A stretch of 7,685 nt of DNA from Gammaproteobacteria bacterium RBG_16_37_9 (lineage in GTDB: Bacteria; Pseudomonadota; Gammaproteobacteria; UBA9339), in the NCBI GenBank assembly GCA_001801345.1, contig MGXJ01000037.1, positions 36,919-44,603 on the forward strand, in the 5' to 3' direction. The notes below the pieces were generated by a model. That model did not search any database, was not told the origin of the DNA, and worked only from the letters and a program-made list of their open reading frames with translations. This document shows, piece after piece, positions 1-5,970 of this stretch; positions within the stretch are counted from its first letter, which is position 1, and each line of letters starts with the position of its first letter. The translations under genes were made by a program, and so were the position numbers.

Positions 1-1096
1 TCAATGCAACATATTGTTCGACTAAAGAAGCTTTGGGTTCGGTAAGAATTTTTATAAAATCTTCAGTGCTCAAAGCATTTAATTCAACGCGAATCGGAAA
101 ACGCCCTTGTAATTCAGGAATTAAATCAGATGGTTTTGATAGATGAAAAGCACCAGAAGCGATGAATAAAATATGATCAGTTTTTATTATGCCATATTTA
201 GTAAATACAGTTGTGCCTTCAACTAGTGGTAATAGATCGCGCTGCACTCCTTCGCGTGAAACATCGGCGCCGCCGGTATTGCTTCTTTGGGTGATTTTAT
301 CAATTTCATCAATGAACACGATTCCGTGTTGTTCAACTTTTTCTATGGCAATTTGGCGATTTTCTTCGTCGTTAATCATCGATGCTGCTTCTTCATCACA
401 AAGTTGTTTGAATGCCGTTTTTATTTTTATTTTACGTTTTTTGGTGCGGCCCGAACTTATGTTTGATAGCATATTTTGCAGTTGGTTGGTCATCTCTTCC
501 ATTCCAGGCGGCGCCATAATTTCTACACCAACAGATGGAACAGCCATTTCTATTTCAATAGTTTTATCGTCAAGTTCACCAGAAAGCAATTTTTCGCGAA
601 ATAAGTTACGGGTTGCTGAAGGCGATTCTTCCGGATTTTCTGGATTATGAGAAGAACTTTTAATTATTGGTGTAGGAAGGAGTGCATCTAAAATTCGTTC
701 AATAGCTGCATTTTGCGCTCGGGTTTTTACTTTGGCTATTTCTTCTTCACGAGTTTGCTTGATTGCAGATTCTGCAAGATCACGAATAATTGATTCTACA
801 TCGCGTCCAACATAGCCAACTTCGGTAAACTTAGTAGCTTCTACTTTAATAAATGGCGCATTAACCAAAGAAGCAAGACGGCGGGCAATTTCAGTTTTGC
901 CAACACCAGTTGGTCCGATGAGTAAAATGTTTTTTGGTTTAATTTCGAAACGAAGTTCATCTTTAACTTTTGAACGGCGCCAGCGGTTACGCAAAGCAAT
1001 CGATACCGCTCTTTTTGCTTCTGTTTGGCCAATAATATGTTTATCAAGCGCATCAACAATTTCAGCTGGTGTTAGAACCGCATTATTTTTTGACAT
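1..1096 (-). CDS. hslU: HslU (ClpY), AAA+ unfoldase subunit of the HslUV protease, partial at the window edge
   Basis: HslU is the hexameric cytoplasmic ATPase that unfolds proteins and feeds them to HslV. The start is the ATG at 1096 (MSKNNAVLTPAEIVDALDKH). The N-terminal AAA+ part has Walker A GPTGVGKT at residues 61-68 and the substrate-gripping pore loop GYVG at 94-97. An inserted I-domain occupies about residues 110-245. Walker B FIDEIDKI follows at 261-268, and GRFPIRVEL carries an arginine-finger candidate at R332. The frame is open for 365 codons and leaves the window after ILTEPKASLVEQYVAL. About 75-80 residues of the usual roughly 440 are missing, including the C-terminal tail that docks into HslV. 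The truncation is due to the window edge; I see no frameshift. The gene starts 19 bases after the hslV stop with only a weak GAG ribosome binding site, consistent with cotranscription and coupling. Confidence 0.97.
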   Translation of the reverse strand, partial: MSKNNAVLTPAEIVDALDKHIIGQTEAKRAVSIALRNRWRRSKVKDELRFEIKPKNILLIGPTGVGKTEIARRLASLVNAPFIKVEATKFTEVGYVGRDVESIIRDLAESAIKQTREEEIAKVKTRAQNAAIERILDALLPTPIIKSSSHNPENPEESPSATRNLFREKLLSGELDDKTIEIEMAVPSVGVEIMAPPGMEEMTNQLQNMLSNISSGRTKKRKIKIKTAFKQLCDEEAASMINDEENRQIAIEKVEQHGIVFIDEIDKITQRSNTGGADVSREGVQRDLLPLVEGTTVFTKYGIIKTDHILFIASGAFHLSKPSDLIPELQGRFPIRVELNALSTEDFIKILTEPKASLVEQYVAL

Positions 1097-1115
1097 AAAA
1101 ACTCTATAAATAGTC

Positions 1116-1652
1116 TCAATTAAGTTCGTCGATTAAAATATTTGAATTGGTGTAGATGCAAATACTGCCAGCAATTCTTAGGCTTTTTTCTACTATTTCC
1201 CTTGCGCTAAGCTGCGTGTTATTAAGTAAGGCCTTGGCAGCTGCTAGAGCATAATTGCCGCCTGAACCGATAGCTATGATGTCTTCTTCCGGTTCTATTA
1301 CATCGCCATTACCTGAGAGAATCAAAGATGAGCGTTTGTCGGCTACAGCAAGCAATGCTTCGAGGCGACGTAAAATTTTATCTGTGCGCCAATCTTTGGC
1401 AAGCTCAACAGCAGAACGCATTAAATTGCCTTGATGTTTTTCTAATTTCGATTCAAATAATTCAAATAAAGTAAAAGCATCGGCAGTAGCGCCAGCAAAA
1501 CCAGCGATTATTTGATCATGATGCAGACGACGAATTTTACGCGCATTACTTTTAACGATGGTGTTGCCCATTGTTACTTGACCATCGCCACCTATAGCAA
1601 TTTTATTGTTGCGTCTTACAGATAAAATAGTTGTTCCGTGAAATTGTTCCAA
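1116..1652 (-). CDS. hslV: HslV (ClpQ), threonine peptidase subunit of the HslUV protease
   Basis: HslV is the proteasome-beta-like peptidase that forms a double hexameric ring capped by HslU. The product is 178 residues, normal for the family. It begins MEQFHGTTILSVRR. By family knowledge the first six residues are a propeptide removed to expose Thr7 as the N-terminal nucleophile. Lys39 corresponds to the catalytic Lys33 of the mature enzyme, and D23 of GGDGQ and the GFAGATADAF segment (51-60) are conserved. The usual GSGGPYA motif reads GSGGNYA (129-135), a small deviation. The start codon is TTG (1650-1652). I chose it because it gives the family-typical N-terminus and has a strong AAGAGGA ribosome binding site about 6 bases upstream. 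The gene follows the palindromic repeat at 1694-1752, which separates it from tolR. I saw no convincing heat-shock promoter. Confidence 0.97.
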   Translation of the reverse strand: MEQFHGTTILSVRRNNKIAIGGDGQVTMGNTIVKSNARKIRRLHHDQIIAGFAGATADAFTLFELFESKLEKHQGNLMRSAVELAKDWRTDKILRRLEALLAVADKRSSLILSGNGDVIEPEEDIIAIGSGGNYALAAAKALLNNTQLSAREIVEKSLRIAGSICIYTNSNILIDELN

Positions 1653-1693
1653 GCAAAAGTCCTCTTAATCAATTTTTTTCAGGTTGATAAGGC

Positions 1694-1752
1694 GGTAGCC
1701 GCAAGCTTTAGCTCGCGTTTTGTGGAAACGCAGACTAAAGTCTGCGGCTACC
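1694..1752. repeat. REP-like palindromic doublet, copy 1 (59 bp), between tolR and hslV
   Basis: The element begins GGTAGCCGCA and ends TGCGGCTACC, so its two ends are inverted repeats. It consists of two head-to-head units, each with a GTAG tetranucleotide next to a hairpin. On the + strand the left unit is GTAGC, then CGCAAGC-TTTA-GCTCGCG (one mismatch), then TTTT. Read on the minus strand, the right unit is GTAGC, then CGCAGAC-TTTA-GTCTGCG, then TTT. A related copy lies at 4848-4933 in the opposite orientation. A GTAG foot next to a palindrome, arranged in inverted pairs, is the known form of REP elements that are moved by RAYT-type transposases. No such transposase gene is present here. 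Likely effects are mRNA 3'-end protection or partial termination after tolR. Confidence 0.85.
1726..1746 (-). terminator. Possible weak intrinsic terminator after tolR, formed by the repeat
   Basis: On the minus strand, downstream of tolR, the repeat folds into CGCAGAC-TTTA-GTCTGCG, a perfect 7-bp stem with a 4-base loop, followed by only three T before CC. The stem suits a rho-independent terminator but the T tract is short, so partial read-through into hslV is likely. It may act as an mRNA end stabiliser instead. Confidence 0.35.
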
Positions 1753-1785
1753 TCTGAGGCCACCGTTTTCGCGGGGATGATAGTT

Positions 1786-2220
1786 TCATTTGTCTTCATC
1801 AAGCTGTGTAATCAAACCTACATTTGGTGCGCCAGCGTGTTGCAGTAATACCATAGCTTGGATAATTTTTCCATAACTAATATTTTTATCGCCCTTGACT
1901 AAAATTTGGCGCCCAGGCACGCCTTGAGAGCGCTTTAATTCACTGGTAACTCTAGTGGTTAAATCAGTAGCAGAGATCGTTTGAGTTGGATTTAGGGCTA
2001 TATTTAAATAATAATTACCCTGAGCATCAATAGATAAAACTATTGGTTCTTGTAATTTAGGATCTATTGGTTTAGCGCTTGCAGTTGGTAGGTCTACATT
2101 GACTCCCTGAAATAAAAGTGGGGCTGTTACCATAAAGATAATAAGCAGCACCAGCATTACATCGATATAGGGCACGACGTTGATTTCAGCAAGAGGACGA
2201 TGGCGTTTTTGTTTTAACAT
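1786..2220 (-). CDS. tolR: TolR, periplasmic stator subunit of the Tol-Pal envelope system (ExbD/TolR family)
   Basis: TolR works with TolQ in the inner membrane and uses the proton motive force to energise TolA-Pal, which supports outer-membrane constriction and integrity. The product is 144 residues, close to the 142 of E. coli. A short basic N-terminus (KQKRHR) precedes one transmembrane segment at about 18-38. That segment carries D20 in VVPYIDVMLVLL, the conserved proton-path aspartate. The periplasmic domain follows, with GVNVDLPTA at about 39-47 and the C-terminal VGLITQ motif at 134-139. I took the start as the ATG at 2220, 10 bases after the tolQ stop. A frame extension upstream to 2352 lies inside tolQ and adds residues unlike the family. 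No ribosome binding site is visible, so translation probably depends on coupling to tolQ. tolA, tolB and pal do not follow; a palindromic repeat and hslV do. Confidence 0.95.
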   Translation of the reverse strand: MLKQKRHRPLAEINVVPYIDVMLVLLIIFMVTAPLLFQGVNVDLPTASAKPIDPKLQEPIVLSIDAQGNYYLNIALNPTQTISATDLTTRVTSELKRSQGVPGRQILVKGDKNISYGKIIQAMVLLQHAGAPNVGLITQLDEDK

Positions 2221-2230
2221 ATTTTTTTGA

Positions 2231-2902
2231 TTAAATAATTTGTCGATGCAAAATGCTTGAAAATTCTTCTCTAAAAGTATCATAAAGGTTAGAAAGCTTT
2301 TCAACCTCACTTGCATATCGATTATAGGCGATAACAGCAGGGATTGCCGCAAATAGTCCCATGGCAGTTGCGATTAGTGCTTCTGAAATTCCTGGAGCTA
2401 CCATGGCCATCGTAGCTTGTTGAACCGCACCTAGTGCGCGAAAAGAGGTCATGATTCCCCAAACTGTGCCGAATAAACCTACATACGGACTAGTAGAGCC
2501 AACTGTAGCAAGAAACGACAAGTGTTGTTCTAAAAGAGCAATTTCCCGCGCAAGTGCTATCCGCATAGCACGTTGCGAGGCTTCGATAATTGCATCCGGT
2601 TTTGCGGTCGCTTGTTGTTTTAAGCGAGAATATTCACTAAAGCCAGCATAAAAAATATGTTCTAATCCGTGCAGATCATCTTGGCGTGAATTTAGTGCCA
2701 AATAAAACTTATTTAAGTCGCTGCCTGACCAAAATTGTTTCTCAAATTTTTTAACAGAAAATTGTGCGTCTTTTAGGAAAAAGAAGCGTTGAAAAATTAT
2801 CGTCCAGGACCAAATCGATGCTGCCAGTAAAAGCAGCATTACAAATTTTACTATTGGTCCTGCGTTTGCGACAAAACTCCATAGCGATGGTTCGTTGGTC
2901 AT
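2231..2902 (-). CDS. tolQ: TolQ, proton-channel subunit of the Tol-Pal system (MotA/TolQ/ExbB family)
   Basis: TolQ is a multi-spanning inner-membrane protein that forms the ion-conducting stator core around TolR. The product has 223 residues (E. coli about 230). It has a first hydrophobic segment at about 17-38, a cytoplasmic loop to about 130, and two further membrane segments at about 131-153 and 171-193. The hallmark TSPYVGLFGTVWGIM lies at 137-151 in the second segment and IATAMGLFAAIPA at 177-189 in the third. T146 and T179 match the pore threonines known in E. coli TolQ. The ATG at 2902 has a GGAG ribosome binding site 9 bases upstream. A possible promoter lies in the 65-base gap after the radical SAM gene. 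In many proteobacteria ybgC precedes tolQ; here it is absent and the neighbour is a radical SAM gene. Confidence 0.96.
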   Translation of the reverse strand: MTNEPSLWSFVANAGPIVKFVMLLLLAASIWSWTIIFQRFFFLKDAQFSVKKFEKQFWSGSDLNKFYLALNSRQDDLHGLEHIFYAGFSEYSRLKQQATAKPDAIIEASQRAMRIALAREIALLEQHLSFLATVGSTSPYVGLFGTVWGIMTSFRALGAVQQATMAMVAPGISEALIATAMGLFAAIPAVIAYNRYASEVEKLSNLYDTFREEFSSILHRQII

Positions 2903-2931
2903 AAGTATTTTCTCCGCATAATCCTAGAATA

Positions 2932-2959
2932 ATATTAACAAAACCGAGGGGATTGTAAA
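2932..2959 (-). promoter_or_regulatory. Candidate sigma-70-type promoter for tolQ-tolR
   Basis: On the minus strand the gap between the radical SAM gene and tolQ contains TTTACA (2954-2959), a 16-base spacer and TAATAT (2932-2937). These match the -35 consensus at 5 of 6 positions and the -10 at 4 of 6. The position, about 30 bases before the tolQ start, is sensible. In an AT-rich genome such matches arise often by chance. Confidence 0.35.
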
Positions 2960-2967
2960 CAACAATA

Positions 2968-3906
2968 TTATCTAGCAAACTCACGTAAATTTTTTAACCA
3001 AGTGAGTAAAAACAAGTAAGGATGTTGTTTAAATAATGAAGCGCGCATGTAACAATTAATTTTGCAGCCTTGGCAAAATGAATATTTTCCGGCTAATTTT
3101 GCCGCATCTTTTACCAGTATAGAATTTTGTAATGCAAAAAGATTATTCTCAATTTTTAGTTTGTGTAAGTAGTGGTGATAACATGGTAAGAGCAAAAAAT
3201 TATCAGGGGAAATAACCATAATATTTTTTACTGCTTGGCAAATTGGTTTGTTAATTTGATTGCCACCAGAGGTAATAAATTTTAATAAGGCTAGATTTAA
3301 CATTACATATGGTTCTTTGCGATATTTCGTTAGTTGTTTTGCAAATGTATGAGATAAATCTTTATTGCCAAAATAAGTGAAGCAAGGGTTAATGCTTAAA
3401 ACAACCCTATTTTTTTGAGCAAAATCTATCATTATTGGTAAATCGTTTATATTTTCGTTTGTAACTGTGTGGAGCAAGTATATTTTTTGATGTAATTCTT
3501 TGGCAAGCTTTATGCTGGCAATGACTTTATGATATGAGTGAACGCCGGTGGTTTTGTTATGTGCTGCTTCTTGATGTGAATGAATAGAAAAATACAATAC
3601 ATTAATTAATCCCTTAAGTTTAGCTGCATGTTGTGGATAGAGAATACAATTAGTTGTAACCGTGGTATAGAACCCATATTTTTTTGCTAAAACTAAAGCT
3701 GCTTGTAGATGGGGATAAAGAAGCGGTTCGCCTCCGGTAAAATCGATAACTTTTATACCAAGTTTTTTTAAATCTCTTAAATTATTTTCTACTTCTTCTA
3801 CTGTTTGTTCAGGGAGATGTAATTTTTGTCCTTTTTCCCAAATATCACAGAACTTACATTGTGAGTTGCAGCGCAATGTTACGTAGTAATTACATAAGAT
3901 CTTCAT
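2968..3906 (-). CDS. Radical SAM enzyme with a cysteine-rich (SPASM/twitch-like) C-terminus, substrate unknown
   Basis: The product (312 residues) opens with a radical SAM core. C13, C17 and C20 in RCNSQCKFC form the CX3CX2C motif that binds the catalytic [4Fe-4S] cluster, and GGEP at 58-61 contacts SAM. More cysteines follow near the C-terminus: C223, C242, and C278, C281 and C285 in CQGCKINCY. They could hold an auxiliary iron-sulphur cluster, as in SPASM or twitch domains of peptide-modifying and cofactor enzymes (inference). I take the ATG at 3906 as the start, because the core motif then sits near the N-terminus as usual. A GTG at 3927 would overlap the SPFH gene. Neither start has a clear ribosome binding site. 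The SPFH stop ends 4 bases upstream, so the two genes are probably coupled. I do not recognise the specific family, and no candidate peptide substrate gene is adjacent. Confidence 0.9.
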   Translation of the reverse strand: MKILCNYYVTLRCNSQCKFCDIWEKGQKLHLPEQTVEEVENNLRDLKKLGIKVIDFTGGEPLLYPHLQAALVLAKKYGFYTTVTTNCILYPQHAAKLKGLINVLYFSIHSHQEAAHNKTTGVHSYHKVIASIKLAKELHQKIYLLHTVTNENINDLPIMIDFAQKNRVVLSINPCFTYFGNKDLSHTFAKQLTKYRKEPYVMLNLALLKFITSGGNQINKPICQAVKNIMVISPDNFLLLPCYHHYLHKLKIENNLFALQNSILVKDAAKLAGKYSFCQGCKINCYMRASLFKQHPYLFLLTWLKNLREFAR

Positions 3907-3910
3907 ATTT

Positions 3911-4825
3911 TTATTTGGGAGCACCACTATTTTTTATTGATGTATCAATATTTCGCTTTATAGGTAGAATGCCAGCCATTTCACCAATGACATTAATCAG
4001 CTCAGAATTGCTCGGCACAACAATTTTAGTGTTATTTTCTAAAGAATGTTCTAAGGCTTCTAATTTTCTTAAAACTTGAGCATTGCCAACGAAATATTTT
4101 TCTGCAGCTTCATTAACCATGCGAATAGCTTCCGCTTCGCCTTCAGCAGCTAGAATTTTTGATTGTTTTAAACCCTCAGCTTTTTTGATTTGCGCGCGAC
4201 GTTCACCATCAGCAAATGTTTCAGCTGCAGTAGCAAAATCTATAGCTGCGATCTTCTCGTTTTCAGCTTTGACGACTTTGTTCATAGTTTCTTGAACATC
4301 TTTTGGCGGATCAATTTCTTTGAGTTCAGTGCGGACAATCTCAAGCCCCCAAGTGGTGGTTTCAATTTCTAAAGTTTTATGTAGTTCATCGTTAATTTTT
4401 CCTCGTTCACTGTTGGCTGATTTTAGTGTCATGGTGCCGATGATATTACGCAAAGTGGTTCTTGCTAAATTAACAATCTGATACTCATAATTATTAACTT
4501 TATATTGAGAATTTTTAACACTTGCTTCATCATCTTTAACTTTAAAGTAAACCTGCGCATCGACACGAGCATTCAAATTATCATTGGTGATGATTTCTTG
4601 TGGTTCGGCATTAACCATTTGTTCAGTGATATTAATCGAAATCATTCTGTCTATGCGAGGGATGATCCAATTAAAACCTGGGTTAGCAAAACGGTGGTAT
4701 TTTCCCAATCTTTCGACTAATCCGCGATGAGTAGGGCGGATAATACGAATGCCGGTTAGGAAAATAAAAGCTACAGCTATAATAAGCGTTGTGATTCCGA
4801 TAGGCGACATAAAAAATGATTGCAT
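3911..4825 (-). CDS. SPFH/stomatin-prohibitin family membrane protein (QmcA-like)
   Basis: SPFH proteins are membrane-anchored scaffolds that oligomerise in microdomains and often partner with proteases or NfeD proteins. The product is 304 residues, about the length of E. coli QmcA. It has one N-terminal membrane segment at about 8-26. The stomatin signature follows: RGLVERLGKYHR at 34-45, then PGFNWIIP at 49-56 and the SPFH beta-rich domain to about 170. An Ala/Glu/Lys-rich coiled-coil stretch at about 175-245 contains AAEGEAEAIR. A C-terminal NSELINVIGEMAGILP segment is also typical. The ATG at 4825 has an excellent AAGGAG ribosome binding site 8 bases upstream. The gene begins just after the palindromic doublet that follows ruvB, which suggests it starts a new translation-efficient unit. 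No NfeD gene is adjacent; a radical SAM gene follows instead. Confidence 0.93.
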   Translation of the reverse strand: MQSFFMSPIGITTLIIAVAFIFLTGIRIIRPTHRGLVERLGKYHRFANPGFNWIIPRIDRMISINITEQMVNAEPQEIITNDNLNARVDAQVYFKVKDDEASVKNSQYKVNNYEYQIVNLARTTLRNIIGTMTLKSANSERGKINDELHKTLEIETTTWGLEIVRTELKEIDPPKDVQETMNKVVKAENEKIAAIDFATAAETFADGERRAQIKKAEGLKQSKILAAEGEAEAIRMVNEAAEKYFVGNAQVLRKLEALEHSLENNTKIVVPSNSELINVIGEMAGILPIKRNIDTSIKNSGAPK

Positions 4826-4859
4826 AATAAGTACTCCTTAAAATAGTGGTAGCCGCAGA

Positions 4860-4882
4860 CCCCGTTTAGAAACATAACGGGG
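4860..4882. repeat. Secondary hairpin inside the inserted loop of repeat copy 2
   Basis: CCCCGTT (4860-4866) and AACGGGG (4876-4882) form a 7-bp inverted repeat with a 9-base loop, nested between the GCAGAC and GTCTGC arms of the outer hairpin. A competing pairing, GTTTA (4864-4868) with TAAAC (4883-4887), overlaps it. The insert is absent from the copy at 1694-1752. Confidence 0.7.
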
Positions 4883-4905
4883 TAAACTTTAGTCTGCGTT
4901 ACTAG

Positions 4906-4927
4906 AAAACGCAAGCTAAAGCTTGCG
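4906..4927 (-). terminator. Probable intrinsic terminator after ruvB, formed by a repeat unit
   Basis: On the minus strand, 20 bases after the ruvB stop, CGCAAGC-TTTA-GCTTGCG forms a perfect 7-bp stem followed by TTTTC. This is a reasonable rho-independent terminator shape for the end of the ruv operon, though the T tract is short. It is also one unit of the palindromic doublet, so the termination role is inferred. Confidence 0.5.
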
Positions 4928-4947
4928 GCTACCGCTTGCATCAACAG

Positions 4948-5952
4948 TCAATCAGGCGCGACCAAACCAAAATGCAGGTAAGTTCGTGTGGTTGCTATAC
5001 GGCCGCGAGGTGTGCGGGCAAGATACCCTTGTTGAAGTAGATATGGCTCAAGCACATCTTCAACTGTATCTTTTTCTTCACCAATTGCAACCGCTAAACT
5101 TTCAGCGCCAACTGGGCCGCCGTCAAACTTTTCGATAATTGCTAATAATAACTTTCGATCCAATACATCAAAGCCACAAAGATCGACATCTAATAACCTC
5201 AGCGCTGCATCGGCGACTTCTCTAGTAATAACGCCATCTGCTTTTACCTGAGCAAAATCACGGACGCGTCGTAACAAGCGATTGGAAATACGCGGAGTTC
5301 CACGGGAACGTTTAGCGATTTCTATTGCTCCGTATGGATCAATGGGAATATTTAAAATATTAGCTGAACGCGTAACAATTTGTGCAAGATCCGCAGCTTC
5401 ATAAAATTCTAAGCGTTGCACAATTCCGAAACGATCACGTAGTGGTGAAGTTAATAGGCCAGCTCTAGTTGTTGCGCCGATCAAGGTAAATGGTGGTATA
5501 TCTAATTTTATAGATCTAGCAGATGGGCCTTCGCCAATTATAATATCAATTTGATAATCTTCCATTGCAGGATAAAGTATTTCTTCAACTGTAGCATTAA
5601 GACGATGAATTTCATCTATGAATAAAATGTCGTGCGGTTCCAAGTTGGTTAAAATCGCTGCTAAATCTCCGGCGCGCTCTATTACTGGACCAGAAGTTTG
5701 GCGTAAATTAACTCCCAATTCATTGGCGATAATATGCGCAAGAGTTGTTTTGCCAAGTCCTGGGGGGCCAAAAATTAGAACGTGGTCTAAAGCATCACCG
5801 CGTCCGCGAGCAGCTTGAATAAACAAGCTCATTTGTTTGTTTACTGCTGGTTGACCAATATAATCATTTAGAGTTTTTGGTCTAAGTGCGCGGTCAACGG
5901 CTTCCTCTTCAGGCAAAGTAGTTGTGGATGAGATTAATCGTTCTAATGTCAT
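4948..5952 (-). CDS. ruvB: RuvB, Holliday-junction branch-migration ATPase
   Basis: RuvB hexamers are the AAA+ motors that pump DNA through a RuvA-bound Holliday junction. The product is 334 residues, normal for the family. Walker A GPPGLGKT is at 62-69, Walker B DILFIDEIH at 108-116, the sensor 1 region GATTRAG at 159-165, and LRDRFG at 171-176 with the arginine-finger region. The C-terminal winged-helix DNA-binding domain includes ARTPRGRIAT near the end. The first half (for example LDHVLIFGPPGLGKTTLA) reads like beta/gammaproteobacterial RuvB. The ATG at 5952 gives the usual N-terminus (MTLERLIS) but has only a weak ribosome binding site, and the gene starts 18 bases after the methyltransferase stop, so translation within the operon is likely. 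The operon seems to end at the hairpin downstream. Confidence 0.98.
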   Translation of the reverse strand: MTLERLISSTTTLPEEEAVDRALRPKTLNDYIGQPAVNKQMSLFIQAARGRGDALDHVLIFGPPGLGKTTLAHIIANELGVNLRQTSGPVIERAGDLAAILTNLEPHDILFIDEIHRLNATVEEILYPAMEDYQIDIIIGEGPSARSIKLDIPPFTLIGATTRAGLLTSPLRDRFGIVQRLEFYEAADLAQIVTRSANILNIPIDPYGAIEIAKRSRGTPRISNRLLRRVRDFAQVKADGVITREVADAALRLLDVDLCGFDVLDRKLLLAIIEKFDGGPVGAESLAVAIGEEKDTVEDVLEPYLLQQGYLARTPRGRIATTRTYLHFGLVAPD

Positions 5953-5970
5953 ATAACCATTGTATAGTTT

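Larger units (their letters stand above)
4848..4933. repeat. REP-like palindromic doublet, copy 2 (86 bp), between ruvB and the SPFH gene
   Basis: This element has the same GGTAGCCGCA and TGCGGCTACC ends as the repeat at 1694-1752 and the same two unit types, but in the reverse order along the + strand. The CGCAGAC unit lies on the SPFH side and the CGCAAGC unit on the ruvB side. Aligned to the reverse complement of the other copy it is collinear, with a few changes in the central spacer and stem and one 27-base insert at 4861-4887. The insert splits the CAGAC hairpin at its loop. The CGCAAGC unit is a perfect hairpin here, whereas in copy 1 it has one mismatch. Confidence 0.87.

Noticed and set aside
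189..650. A 153-codon open frame on the + strand
   Set aside because: It lies fully opposite hslU, whose frame on the minus strand is continuous and has clear family motifs. The + strand translation is serine-rich and resembles no family, as expected of an antisense shadow.
1..1096. hslU as a truncated or broken gene
   Set aside because: The frame is intact from the ATG to the window edge and ends in normal family sequence, so only the window cuts it.
1653..1693. A sigma-32 heat-shock promoter upstream of hslV
   Set aside because: CCTGAAA resembles the -35 element, but there is no CCCCAT-like -10 element at the right distance before the start.
2221..2352. An upstream extension of tolR to a 188-residue product
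   Set aside because: The extra residues overlap the end of tolQ in another frame and are unlike TolR. The ATG at 2220 gives the normal length and N-terminus.
2751..2984. A 77-codon frame on the minus strand across the tolQ start
   Set aside because: It overlaps the first part of tolQ out of frame and has no recognisable domain. It does not look coding.
3907..3927. A GTG start for the radical SAM gene at 3927
   Set aside because: It would overlap the SPFH stop by 17 bases, has no ribosome binding site and adds seven residues before the usual beginning of the domain. It cannot be fully excluded.
4826..4860. A promoter with TATTTT as -10 for the SPFH gene
   Set aside because: TATTTT sits directly against the AAGGAG ribosome binding site, leaving no room for a transcription start, and there is no -35 match upstream.
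4848..4933. A CRISPR array or tRNA gene in the palindromic gaps
   Set aside because: There are only two inverted units with no regular spacers, and no cloverleaf or T-loop signature. A REP-like doublet explains the pattern.
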